A stretch of 64,000 nucleotides of DNA from Conoideocrella luteorostrata (GCA_032433595.1 JASWJB010000161.1:30476-94475); one strand, 5' to 3'; counted from the stretch's first letter, positions 42,015 through 53,987 are shown. The notes: generated by a model from the letters alone, not told the origin. A program made the numbers and translations.

Positions 42015-43391
42015 ATGAGTTTTTGGGCGCATTTCACATCGAAATTCAGTAAATTCATGCCGAAATTTGTCGTGGAAGTGCCAGGGCCAAAATCAACAAT
42101 GGTCACGCCAAACGCACCACCGGCAAACGACAAACTTCCTACCTTCGCTGAATTCGGTAGTCGACTTACCGAAGAACAGACTCAAGTCCCTAACCTCGCT
42201 GAATTCCGCAAACGCCTTGCCGAAGAACACGCTCTCCGCGCACAACCCAGCCAAGAAGGAGTGGAAGCCAGACAACGGGAACGAGAACGCATTATGGCCG
42301 AAATTGCAGCAGGGGAGGCTGCCAACAACGTCAAGAACGTCAATTCAAAGGAGGTACCTAGCTCTCTAGTAGTTAGACCCTGCACACATAAAACCAGCGC
42401 TAACATTGTTGATGAAGAAAACGTTCAAGATAACGACGAATTACCAACAGACCCTCTGGATATAGATGCTGACCTTGGCAACGACGGACGCAACGCAAGA
42501 TCCAACGACAGACGCGGCGAGGAATCCAACGAGGAATATGACTTAGATTACAATAACCTTGATTCTGACGCCTATAATGGGGTTGATACCGTAAACATAA
42601 CCGCTAAATTCGGGAAACCAAATGTTTGAGCTAGCAATCAGGATAACCCTACAGGAACAGTGGGTGGCAAAAGTCACCGAGAATACCAAGAATATATTTC
42701 CGCATTGATGCACGAACAAACCGTCAATCCTGACGATAAGTACTTCGGTTCCCACCGCTACGGTGGGAAATCTAAGACAAATGGATAGGGCATTCAGGAT
42801 GCCCTGTACTGCTGTACTATCGAGTTCGCTTACGCTGGGGCGGTACTCAACAAAGCCAAAACCGGCGTGATTCCTGGAGACTCTTTTTACTAGCTGTGGC
42901 GGGGAACAACCCGCATTATCACGAGTGAATTCGAGCAGCAGGAAAAGAATAATCAGGAACGTGCGGAACGAGATAAAGAGGCCAGGAAGAACGCTAAATC
43001 CAGCGGGACACCGTATAAACCTATCCAACCATTGACCCTGTCAGCAGGCGTCACGCGCTAAGCCAAGACCAAAGCGAAGCAAGCCGCAATCGCCAGCATG
43101 GACGGGGGTTATCTTAAATATCGACGCCGGGTTCTCGAGACAAACTCCACGGTAGCCTTGCCATCTCACGAGGAGGTTTTGGCCTCGCGATTTCTGCAGC
43201 CCTATGGCTCCGTCAATGGGTCTTTGGCTAGCTGCCTTGCTGCTCTTAGACGAGCCGATCTCCTGCAGACCACACCAAAATCCAACGAGGTAATGGCTGG
43301 AACCAGCGATGGTTTGGCCCGAAAAGCCCACCAAGCGGTTGATCCCGGAAGTAATTATTTGTTTCACGTTAAGGGTCATAACTACACATAA
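42015..43391 (+). pseudogene. module copy 2: full-length frame with four nonsense codons
   Basis: A 459-codon frame starts at ATG 42015 (MSFWAHFTSKFSKF) and runs to 43391 without any frameshift. It is interrupted only by TGA 42627-42629, TAG 42786-42788, TAG 42891-42893 and TAA 43059-43061. Layout: two short helical repeats (FAEFGSRLTEEQ and LAEFRKRLAEEH), an acidic Asn/Asp-rich region, KFGKP and NPTGTVGGKSHRE, the YRYGGK…DALYCC module (42744-42940), a Lys/Glu-rich helix, and LPSHEEVLASRFLQPYG (43158-43268). Comparison with copies 0 and 1 shows Trp at the first TAG, Gln at the second and Arg at the TGA. Each change is C-to-T or G-to-A, as in RIP. The function of the intact protein is unknown. 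Confidence 0.7.
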
Positions 43392-43418
43392 AAAATGGCC
43401 TCTGGCACGCCATTTTTT
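43390..43418. repeat. 10-bp inverted repeat (hairpin)
   Basis: AAAAAATGGC (43390-43399) and GCCATTTTTT (43409-43418) with a 9-nt loop, directly after the stop of the broken 42015-43391 frame. Confidence 0.7.
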
Positions 43419-43634
43419 GTGCGACAGGCTGCCCTCGAGAAGGCAAAGCAGCTGCTGCAGGAACAAATCCGGCCAACACGCCGCAAGGCCGGTCGCAGGA
43501 ACCCGTTATGCGAAGCGGCAATGTCCCACAACCTAGCCAGTCCGACAAGAAGTAAATACGACGCTCAGTCAACGAGAAGAGATGTATTAAATACACCTAG
43601 TCATTTCAACGATGCAGCGATTTATAGTTGCAAG

Positions 43635-43703
43635 CTGCGGCGAACACAGTCACGAGCGCAAGCACGAACCGTATGATTTCATTGTTGCTGTTCATTGTTG
43701 ATG
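43635..43703 (-). repeat. right inverted repeat of the mosaic block
   Basis: CTGCGGCGAACACAGTCACG, then AGCGCAAGCACGAACCGTAT, ending TTGTTGCTGTTCATTGTTG. It is the reverse complement of the left-end sequence with few changes. Confidence 0.7.
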
Positions 43704-44459
43704 ATTATTCATCATTCACACGGATTGGTGAGACGAGGCTCCGACTCACTTCCTCCTTTAGTCCCAAGAACAGAGCTAAATGAAGCAAAAAAGAAAACTT
43801 GTTGCACTCATTAGATAGTTAGGCTATGGCCCCTCTTATAGCTACTTACTTGACTTGACTAAAGAGGCTCTTTTTCGCCCACACACTATCTGCGATGATC
43901 CTGATCGGATACAAATACAAGCAAGAGTAATCATAGACTATCCTTCTTCCTAAACCTGGACTCCCGTGACTAGGTGTACGTTTAAAAAAAATTATGTTGT
44001 CCCTCATGGACTTATCTGATGATGATATAAACACCGCAGAACATTGACCAACAATACCGGGTTACAGTAATGAACTTGCGGATGTGCGTTGTGTGGCAAT
44101 GTGCGGCGGCGTGTGGCGGCAGCGTGCTTTTTTTTTTTTTTTCGGTCCTTTATTCTTCCCCCAAATCATTTACATGTACGGAATACGGTGTAGTTACATG
44201 AGTGGAACGACATGGAGGGCGCCACCCGACCGGACGCTGAATTCTCCGCCTTCTTCCTACATTCCTGCGGAAAGCATATAGACTAAAACCACCATAACTA
44301 CGGAGTAGTCTTTTAAGAGTCCAGGCACGCCTTTGGAGTGGGTCATTTGTCACATTTGACATGCCCATCAAGTGGGCTCGGACTGCATTGAACTGGACTG
44401 TAATTGACTAACTACAATGTGGAATAGGTAGTTATCTAACCTTGGTTGAATGATTGACA
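43704..44459. other. intergenic stretch
   Basis: No gene is supported. It contains a poly-T run (about 44129-44143) and one CTACGGAGTAG motif near 44298. Confidence 0.5.
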
Positions 44460-46403
44460 ATGGAGTTTAAATCGGACTATCGCCACTGGGACTGGGTTGA
44501 TGATATATACGACATTGATTCCCCATCAACCGACTTTCGCTTCTACGTCGCTCAAACAACGGAAGAAATTGAGGTTCTCTCGATTTTGTCCCCGAGAACC
44601 ATGGCTACAACAAGCACGCGTACGCAAACGCGGGTACCGGTGGCGGTGGTTGGCCCATCCATGCCACTCAACCCGGGTGACACTACACCGACGGCCACGG
44701 CATTGCTACATCGCAGCAGCGACAGCCACGGCCACGGCTCGACGCGCTCCGACAATGATGGAGCTCCTCCTCGGGTGTCCCTCCTCCGCAAAGTAGCCGT
44801 CGTCGTGCAGCTGTCCGGGGTCAACTTTGCCTGCAGCGCCGTCAATGGTCTAGTTGTTGTCGGCCTGCCCGCCATCACGGCCGATGTGAAGCTGCCTCCG
44901 TCCCTGGCGTTTTGGCCCACGTCGGTCTCCAGCCTCGCCACCGCGTCGACGCTTCTGCTGGCAGGCTCCGTGGCGGACTCGATCGGCGCAAGAACCGTCA
45001 ATCTCGGCGGCTGCATGGCGAGCGGCGCGTTTATTCTGGGGGCCGGCCTTTGTAAAACAGGGCCCCAGCTGGTCGTGATGCGAGCTCTGCAGGGTGTCGG
45101 ATACGCCATGCATCTTGCCTCCTCTGTCGCCATTGTCACCCAGACCCTACCGCGGGGCCGTCCTCGGAACTTCGCCTTCTCTTGTCTGGGGCTCAGCCAG
45201 CCCCTTGGCTTCTCGTTTGGCCTGGTGCTGGGAGGTGTGCTTCAGGATCTTATCGGCTGGAGAGCGGCTTGGTACATCTACGGTGCGTTGACGCTTGCAC
45301 TGTCGGGCGTGGCCTTCTGGGCCCTGCCGAGCTCCCATGTGGAAAGAGGCTTCGGAGGGACGGTGCAAGATTTCAAGAATAAAGTAGATTGGGTTGGGGC
45401 GCTGCTGGCATCTACTTTTATGGCAGCGCTGTCCTATCTGTTCGCGTAAGTTGTCTTGCCCCCCCCCCCCCCCCCCTCCCCCATTTTGTTAACTTGGTGT
45501 ACAAAACAAAAACAGGATGGCTGACTATTCCTTCAAGCATCCTGAGTACGGACGTGTACAAGATTCGACAAGCGCAAAGTATCGTGCTGGTCTCCTTAAT
45601 CACCATTTCGCTGCCGCTGTTCGTTTTCTGGGTTCACCGGCAGGTTCTCTTGGGCAAACCTGCTCTAATACCAAACTCGCTCTGGAAGAACACTGCCTTC
45701 TCCAGCATCTGTGGCACCGTAGCTCTTTCGTTTGGTGTCACGACAGCCATGGAGCTGTTCGCTAGCTTGTTGTAAGTTGAAAGAAAAGAAATCCCCCCCC
45801 CCCATGGATCCGACGGTCACGGTTTCCTCACTGACACCGATTCCGCGCCACTCACCCAGCTTTCAAGAGGTGCAGCATCTGTCTGCGCTCCAAACCGGCA
45901 TTCGCATATTACCGAGTCTCGTCGTCGGGGTTTTTCTCAACTTCACCACGGGCTTGTTCGTCGACAGAGTGCCAGCCCTGTGGCTCGTCGCCGCCTCATC
46001 CGTCATCTGTGCCCTGGCGCCGATCCTCATGGCCGTCATCGACGTGCAGTCTCCGTACTGGGCCAACGCCTTCGTCGCCCAGCTGCTCGCTCCCATCAGC
46101 ACCGACATCCTCTTCACGGTCGGCCTCATCATCATCTCGGACAGCTTCTCCGACGATACCCAGGCGTTGGCTGGCGCCGTGTTCAACACCGCCTCTCAGT
46201 TCGGCCAGGCCCTCAGCGTGGCCGTCATGCAGATCGTGTCTACGCTGGTGGCCAAGAACAGCGGAGAGGGCGATGTAACCGCTGCGGTGATGGAGGGGCT
46301 CAGAGCCAGCTTTTGGACCATGTTCGCTTTCATGATGCTGTGCACTCTGGTTGGGGCGGCTGGTCTGCGGCGAACGGGTAGGATTGGTCTCAAGCGTGAT
46401 TAA
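44460..46403 (+). pseudogene. MFS (DHA2-type) transporter with probable +1 frameshift
   Basis: Three exons: 44460-45445, 45516-45771 and 45860-46403. Both introns have GTAAGT donors and contain poly-C tracts. Exon 1 has a hydrophilic N-terminus, TM1 (VVVQLSGVNFACSAVNGLVV), a motif-A-like GSVADSIGAR and a motif-C-like LGLSQPLGFSFGLVLGGVLQD. Exon 2 carries LTIPSSIL, then VLLGKPALIPNSLWKN. Exon 3 has FQEVQHLSALQTGIR and the last helices. This is the layout of 14-TM drug:H+ antiporter-like MFS proteins. The exon lengths sum to 3n+1. The conserved frame of exon 2 (W-L-T-I-P) is one base out of register with exon 1, as if a G had been inserted in ATGGCTGACT (45517-45526). It is either a recent frameshift or a sequencing error. 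A strong-context ATG at 44601 is an alternative start. Confidence 0.7.
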
Positions 46404-48153
46404 CGGCGCACGTAACTGGATGTATGCTTTCTTGTTGCCATGTGCTGCTGCAACATTATGATTGGAGGACAAGACTTTGTTTCCAGTCTTCATTGGCACT
46501 CTCAGTCCCAAATGGCCGGCCAGTAATTAAAGATGACTACGCTATTGACGATGACGCACCGCCCGCTCCCGACTGGTCGGCGGCTCATTCACGCCGAATC
46601 TGGAATTGACTTTACGGCCAGTTCTTCTCATTTGCAAAAGTCATTTACAAAAGAAAAGTTGATCTCGGTTTATAGAAGCGATTTTTCAGATAATGCACCC
46701 ATAGAAAACGTCAACGCCGCAGAGGCACAATATAGTAGATCTCGTATTATTCCCAGCTCGGCAAGTCTTGTAGATTGCCACTATTGCAGAGGCACTCAGA
46801 AGAGAAACAATGATGCTTCGTATGGTGTCGGAAACGTCACTCAGCCACACCCGAAAGCTGCGTCTACGAATTCAGCGGCAGTTACTGCAGAGCTGATAGA
46901 AGTAGCATAAAAAGTATATTAAATAACAAATAGAGTAAAAACAAATAGAGTAAAAAATAGAGTAAAAGATATATATATAAACTACTGCATAAAGTTGTAG
47001 CATAAATTATTCTATTAGCAGTGTACAAAGAGGTGCTGGATGAGCTAAAGAGGGGTGCTGGGTAACCCTACCATAAACGTACGAGAAGATAATAGCCTAT
47101 CCGGAGCAAGTCCGATGCCCATAATCACCACTCGCCGCATCACGCATGTGTCTGAGTCATTTGAACCCAACTTTCGAGTTCGGCTAAAAAAATAAAATAA
47201 AATAAACACCAGCCTGTACGTATTGAACGGCCAAAAAAGTCCAACGTTACTAGTACTTGATCATAGCGATGCGGGTCGCCATCATCAATGCGGTACTTGT
47301 AGCAGGCGCAGTGGGGGCCAAAGGAGCGTCGCTGGTTCATCTTATCTCAGATGCACGATAGCTAGCTAGCTGGCACTAATGATTCGTCAGCCCGCCGCAA
47401 GGGCTGATAAGCAGATTTCCCAATTCCGGACAACATGTCACGCCATCCGATCTCTCCGATTGAGTTTGTGTTTCAACCTTACGGGTGGATGGTGGTGCTC
47501 TGTTCCGACCCTTGAAGCCTCGGCTGTGAGCTGCCTGCTTGCGGCGCCAATATATGCTACCCTACGCAGCGGTAGTGGAAAGAAAATGAACTCGCCCGAT
47601 CCATCATTGGCTTTCGGCATTTGCGAGTAAAACATACCATCGCATGTATAATTTGGTAACTCGTTGCGCCCGGGCTAACATGTACACTGTGCTAGGGACC
47701 CGCTTTCCGGGTTTGTTCGATCGGCAGCTCTATTGCATCGTACCGAGCGAGTGCCAGAGCCCAAGCTGCCAAGGTATCCCAACTGCCGGTGCGTCAGAAA
47801 CAACCCAGTCATTCTCGAAGCCTACCATGAAATTCTAGAGCATTACACAGCAGACGGAAAGAGAAAGATAAAATAAAGAAAAGGTAAAACAGCATTTTTA
47901 CCTAAACACATACGCCTATTTATACAAAAGACGACACGATCTAGCTCAAATACCCATCTCGACATCTTCGTCACTTCCGCGTAGAAGGGCTAGTGGCGCC
48001 TGACGAACTAGTTAGGCCACCGTCCCCCGCTCATCCATCCCGTGTCTGTTATCAACGGACATCCTCAAGATATCCTCGTCGCAACCCTCTATCTACAGAC
48101 TCGCCTGCCAAAAAAAAAAAAAAAAAAAACAGGCACACTGCTGGACTCACATC
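46404..48153. other. unassigned stretch
   Basis: No gene is supported. A plus ORF at 46533-46910 (125 residues) has no family features. Low-complexity AAATAGAGTAAAA repeats lie at 46918-46975, and a poly-A run (about 48111-48129) lies shortly before the next gene. Confidence 0.45.
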
Positions 48154-49794
48154 ATGACAACTATGCAGGCCATCAATGTTGCCACCTATGCGGATCCTTC
48201 TGCATACCGGCTCTCAGAGGTGCCTCGGCCGGACGTCACAGACCCATTCGACGTTGTCATCCATGTCCACGCTTCCAGCATGAACCCTGTTGATGTGAAG
48301 AAGGCGGCTGGCGCAATGAAGATGGTTCTGAAGGACTCGTAAGCGGTTCCCCGTCCTAACATGGAGGGATACACTCAACACTATATCCCGACAGCCTGGT
48401 AGCCACACGATCCATGTGCATGGTCGCTTTCCCTCAGTTTTTGTCTTTCCCTCTGCACTGATGGTCTAATCGCCGTATAATCACTGACCCTTGAGTCATG
48501 CGCACAGGTTCCCGTATAAGCTCGGCTACGATGCTGCTGGCGTCGTAACCGAAATCGGTTCATCCGTCACCCGTGTCAACGTAGGAGATGAGGTGTATAC
48601 ACGATTGCCAGAATCCCACCGAGGTCCGGTTTGACCCCCCCCCCTCTTCCATCCTCTCTCTCCTTTTCCCAATGAGCACGGACTCTAGCTGCAACCGCGG
48701 CTTCATCTTCGATAAGGGGTATTGACAAGTTTTCACGCAATGCAGGAGGGTGGAGCGAATTCGCAAAATGTCCAGACCGGTATATCGCTCGCAAGCCCAA
48801 GTCCGTTTCGTTTGAGGAGGCAGCCTCGCTTCCTCTCGCAGCCATGACGGCGCTGCAAGCCCTTCGCAGGTATAAGGGCGGCTCACTGTCTGGAAAGACA
48901 GTTTTGGTTCCTGCAGGACGTGCGTCCGACCCCTCTCCCTCGTAGCTTTTGTTGCCTCCCGAGTCATGCCGTGATACCATGATGCGGTACGAAACTCGAG
49001 GCGTTCTGTCTGGACGGGCCGGCTAATCACAGCTGTGTAAACTTTGTGTAGTTGGTGGAACGGGCTCATATGCATGCCAGCTGGCCAAGAATGTCTTTGG
49101 GGCTGGCAAGGTCATTACCACTGTGTCTACGGCCAAGGTGGCCAAGGTTGCAGAGCTTCTTGGAGACGGAGTCGTGGATGAGAGTAAGTGCAAGCATACA
49201 GGCCAATTGACCTGCCGTGTGCCGTAATTGATTACCCTTTTTGAGATGGACAGCGTCACCTTTTCGTCGAAATTTCCCCGGTATTCCGAATACCATGCTA
49301 ACGGGAGCCCTTTCTCAGTTCTCGATTACACACATACTGACCCCAGTACTTCCATCCCCGAAAAGTCCATAGACTTCATGTTTGACACCACCGGACAGTC
49401 CATGGAGCTCCTCAGCCGCATGGTCCCCGAAACCGGGACCATTGTTTCCATTGCCACCCTGCCGTCTGGAAAGCAAATGCAGGACTCGTACCTCAAGTCG
49501 TCGTCGTCTGGTTCGACCAAGATACCCTTTGTGCCGGGCACGCTCCTCAACGCTCTTGACTCATGGCACAAGTTCCGCGCTAGGCGGTGGAAGGTTCACT
49601 ACGAGTACATGTTCTTGGATGCCAACGGCAAGGACTTGGATGAGCTGCGGGAACATGTCGACGCGCAGAAGCTGAAGCCTGTTGTTGGCTTGACTGTTCA
49701 TTTTGAAGATATTGAGCAGGTCAAGAAGGCGGCCTTGACTCTGTTTCATGGAAAGGGGGCTACGGGTAAGACGGTTATCAGGATGGCTGTGTGA
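48154..49794 (+). CDS. MDR-superfamily (zinc-free) oxidoreductase
   Basis: Five exons: 48154-48338, 48508-48623, 48746-48919, 49052-49183 and 49319-49794. All junctions are phase-consistent and give 360 residues. The GroES-like N-domain reads [13 protein letters not shown], then [20 protein letters not shown] and VGDEVYTRL. The Rossmann part has [12 protein letters not shown], then [20 protein letters not shown] and ILDYTH, then [10 protein letters not shown]. The Cys and His ligands of catalytic zinc are absent, so it should be an NAD(P)H-dependent quinone or enoyl reductase type of the ToxD/LovC-like branch (family inference). The third intron has a GTGCGT donor. An intact gene. It lies co-directional and about 1.75 kb downstream of the MFS gene, so a shared metabolic setting is possible but unproven. 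Confidence 0.88.
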
Positions 49795-52700
49795 GGCAAA
49801 CAAAAAATGGATGCGTAATTATTTATTTTGTACGTTTTTGGTCATAGGCCATACTTTTAACGCAGAAAGAACTGATCCGACTGAGATTATTTTGGGGGGG
49901 GGGAGGGGGGTCAAGTCCTCCCACGCTCAGCTACGACGTAATAACAGTATTCCGATAAGACGATTTTTGTAATCGTCGATTCGATCCCCAGGTCCATTAT
50001 CAGATCTCTTGCTCGATATAGATAAAGCGAACGGAGAAGTACATGCTATTAAAAAAGAACAAGCATATAGATGACTAACACACCTTGAACTGCATAGCCA
50101 AGAAGAGGAATGATGCGTTTAGGACCACCGCGCAATGCAATGATGCGCGCCCACAACGTCCCCGAGTATATTTGATGTGAGGTTGATGATTAGGCAATGT
50201 CGTGAACAGATGAACACTTGCTCCACTCCTTCAAGGGGTTGATGGAATTGTGGATGGCATCGCCGAGGCTGGTTCAAAGTACAGTACGTGAGCATTTATT
50301 TTGCTAGGGCATTTCGGCAGTACTTTCTACATAAATACGGACTACGATAGCGTTGTTACGTGGTGGAAACGACGTACAACAGCTACATAACGATCGAAGA
50401 TAGACATAGGACATGTCATGCATTGCTTTGACCGCGGTTCGAGTGTGACGTGACATCACGGCAAATATACACCTCATTACAATGTTCCACCTCGGCGTAT
50501 GAAGAACGTCGATATCAGGGCTGGGCAGTTTCAAGTGACCACATATTGTGTGGGAACAGCGAAAATCTCTTTCATTTATGCAAGTCCCGAAACCATGGAA
50601 AGCAGATTCATCAAGTGGAGCAGAAGGACAAGTCGGAGAGCGGGTGGGATGAACGACTCGTCCCGGCAAGTGGGTTGGTTGGTGGATAGCAGGCCGAGCG
50701 TGTTGATCCATTCGTCCTAAATAACTTGGAGATACTAGCTGGAGCGGTGTAGCTATGCATTGTGTTAGCCCAAAAAAAAAGTTAAAAAAAAGCAACACTG
50801 TAAATATGCGTTGTCCTGAAACCGGAACTTGCGGTTGCTACTAGCCTGTCATTCATGCGGGCACGGAACATCGACCATCGGTGTACTTGGCCACCATATC
50901 TCGTTGCAAGAATGAAGACATCCTGTGCCAGATATGACATGGGGGTAGCCAAAACTCTGGAAACCTGACGGCCTTCGCCCCTTGGACTAGACAGCTTGTT
51001 TATGGGAATCTGATTGTTGGATGTTTGCTTAACTTTGCCGCGTTGGCTTGGCAGGTTCTGATAGGAGACAAAGGGGGAGCGGCTGAGGTGCGCGTTACGA
51101 GATTATCCCTTTCTGCATCATTACCGTGTCTACCTCCATCATTCGGTAAGCATACTGTATATGCACGCCTCACTTTCGCCTCCGTCAGCATGGAGGCCGT
51201 CAAGCCTGAGAATTATTATACAAGCCTCGGCGGATGAGGATCATATTTGTTGTTCTACATGACTCATCACTCGGCATAAGTGTTTCTTCCTGCAGGTCCC
51301 GGTGTTGTTTACTTACAAGAAACAAGCTCTACTGTACAGGCCCAGGCCACTCCACGAAAGGAACGACACTGAATTGTCTCTGCACGCGCCCCTTCGTATA
51401 GCCGGCCGTATAATATTGCTTTCATGATCAGCCATATGTGGATAAAAAGCGCGCTTCGTATAGAGTGCTCGGAGTCTGTCTTCCGATGAGGCGTTATCGC
51501 TGGTGTAGCATATTAACCGAGTTCTGAGGGGGCAAAAGAAACTTTTACTAAACAGCCTCTAATATTGTAAGAAGAATGGACGTCATGTCGGCAATATCGG
51601 CAATATGAAAGACAGTCCCAAGGCGGCCTGATTAATTTCAGGAGTTAATTTTAGCAAACATGAAGTGCAGGCGCCAAATTCAGACCATCCAGGAAAAGCT
51701 CGTGCGCTGAGTGACCACGGCAAGGCCCGACCGAGAAATAGTTACAGCTGTGCGTCAGAGGAACCTTCGATGTACAAGTACAACTGCAGATCTTTCAAGA
51801 GCTTTCGGTATGACCATAAATGGCGACGTGTCGATGACCTCAGTCGTGGCCACTAGGTAGTTTAGTCTGAGCAGCCGATCCAACAGTTGTTGACTTACTC
51901 TAAGTTGAACACATGAACAAATGCCAGTTGCTGGAGGCAATGGTCCGCAACCGATCAGCCTTACCCTTCCACCGCGTGCCTGCCAGGCTAAATGCGTGAT
52001 GAAAAAATTCTCATATCTGCGGCTACCCTCCCCCAAAAACCACTTATCGCAAGTTGCATGATGGGCGTGAACGCCACTATTTGATTTTTGCCCTCTTTTC
52101 GACTGGCTAAAAAGACGGTGTACAAACGGCTTGGCCGATTTTGCATTTGCGCTCCAAGTCATGGCCCGATTTTCTTCGGTATTTGGCATTCGGAGGCTTG
52201 CGAGGAGAGACCGCTTTAGCCATCTGGCGGATCAAGGACGTTGAAGGCAACGTTATCGACTTACCAAACGACTCTGGGCTCTTCATCACGGACAACTTTT
52301 GACCCCGGCTCTGCGGTTACCTACAGTAGTGGCTTTCAGGACATTGCCGCCGAGTTGCGGAGTGTTGTCTTCGGTTGATAACCCTAGTAGCTACAGGGGC
52401 AAAACAACAGGCCTATCTTTGACCTGTCGGCGTGGACGGCAGATACATTATTTGCCAAAAAACAAATACAGGGCTGACATGTGACGCTAACGTGTAATCC
52501 GTGTTATGGCTAAGTACTGCCGCTCATTTCGGCTGCAATTAGTCAAAGGGAAAGACAGGCAGCCAACACAATCGACAACTTGCTGGGCATATACCAGCCT
52601 TGCTTCCTAAAGCAGCGGAACCGAGCTTTGATGACAGCGATGTGGAGCAGATATTGAGTGCTTGAAACGATCTGACCGCGCTGCTTGCCTACGAAGCGAG

Positions 52701-53979
52701 CGATAAACTGTATCAGACAGGGACGATCAGAAGGAATGAACGAAGGCATCCGCAAGTGACAGGCCGCGGACAGTGCTCAGCGCGCCCAGGATACGTGGCG
52801 CATGACACAAAACATGCAACTTTCCACATCAAAAACGCCTCCAACACGACGCCAGACGAATCGGCGACAAAGATTATCATGCCGAAAGGTTGTTCGCTCC
52901 ACCAACGGCGGCCTCGTTGCTTCTCTGGCAGCATCAAATGCAATCATAACATTGCTGTAGCGCCTCATCAATCTGCCAATTGGCTGGGCATGGCTGCGGT
53001 GTCGTGATAACGTTTTTCTGTTTCTGCTGCTTACTCACTGCGTGAATGCGTGGCACCAGACTCCACGAGTAAAAAATGGCGTTGGCAGGTTGTTTGGGCA
53101 TGGTTGCGGAGAAAACAAACCAACTGGGGGCAAATGGTCGACCGGTAAGCGATGTGGTCGGTGTTGTTGGCATGCTGTGTCGTGGCTGGCCTTGATTGTG
53201 CTTTAATTGTGCTTGGCTGATTGTGCTTGACGGTGCTCGACTGTGCTGGGATATGCAGGCTATGCTAGGCTCTGCTTGGCTGTCAAATGCATGCATTGCA
53301 TCGCAGGCTGCTTCTGCTGGGGCTGCCGCCGTTCTCTCCCAGCAGCTTCAAATATTGTCGCATTCAACTCTTCACACCGATGGAAATCACAGGGTCAGGA
53401 CAGTTGCGGTTACGGTCTGCTGACGAGATGCACACCCTGAGACATATCTGCAGACTTGGCTGGAAGAAGACGCTAGACTCGTCCCTGCTGGCTGCGTGTT
53501 GGGCCGTTGGTAACTAACCAACTAACTAATTGCAGGACACGCAGAATGCAGGCAGCCGCACCGTCAGCCCACCTTCATTCAGCCTTCTTCTCTTTGCCCC
53601 CTCCCTTGCCCCCAAATCCTCTCATCCTTCCACATCCCTCCACAATCTTCCCGGACCCTCTACGGAGTAGCCTCCTCCGGCTTCATTTCTGCTCCCTGTA
53701 AGCCGTTGTATCTCATCCGCCAAATGCTCAGCTCTGGTACTCCGTACAAGCCCTGATAAACTGCCTTTAGCCGTGAGCGACGTGCAAGCAACGGGTTCGA
53801 TCAACTAAACAAGGGTAATGATGGGTGGGGTAGGTCGCAGCAACTGGCTCGGGCTGGCCAACAATCTCCTGAAGATGACATCGAGGCAGAGGCTGGCGAG
53901 AATTGTTTGCTCCGAAGCTATTTGCGATGCGGATGCGTCCGCCTCTACTCTGTGCCTTGCTATTGTACTTAGGCGCACA
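49795..53979. other. gene-poor stretch
   Basis: No gene is supported. A plus-strand remnant near 52200-52375 reads IWRIKDVEGNVIDLPNDSGL in one frame and PGSAVTYSSGFQDIAAELRS in the next. It looks like a fragment of an unrecognised coding sequence with a one-base shift. Homopolymer runs (G near 49895, A near 50770) and several TACGGAGTA-like motifs are present. Confidence 0.4.
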
Positions 53980-53987
53980 TATAAATA
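53980..53987 (+). promoter_or_regulatory. putative TATA box of the Gln-rich gene
   Basis: TATAAATA lies 180 bp before the ATG at 54167. A pyrimidine- and CA-rich leader ends CATCTTCAACTTTCACCATG, a typical filamentous-fungal start context. Confidence 0.45.

Larger units (their letters stand above)
37977..43703. mobile_element. mosaic element bounded by inverted repeats (unclassified)
   Basis: The sequence at 37977-38049 is closely matched by the reverse complement of 43635-43703. The identity is best over TGCGCTCGTGAC-GTGTTCGCCGCAG and continues loosely through a CTGCATCGT block further in. Between these ends lie multiple, partly scrambled copies of two protein modules, a caspase-like relic, a minisatellite and inverted fragments. 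I see no transposase, reverse transcriptase, helicase or tyrosine recombinase, and no clear target-site duplication. It may be a decayed DNA transposon, a non-autonomous element, or a duplicated gene array framed by fortuitous inverted repeats. Confidence 0.45.

Noticed and set aside
37977..43703. Block as a Starship-type or Helitron element
   Set aside because: I see no tyrosine-recombinase captain, Rep/helicase frame or Helitron 3' hairpin; the inverted ends also do not fit Helitrons.
46533..46910. 125-codon plus-strand open frame after the MFS gene
   Set aside because: No recognisable domain, no splice partners, composition like random sequence; probably chance.
53750..53815. GGTTCGATC reminiscent of a tRNA T-arm
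   Set aside because: The rest of a cloverleaf (acceptor stem, D-arm, anticodon arm) is not present. I found no convincing tRNA or rRNA in the window.
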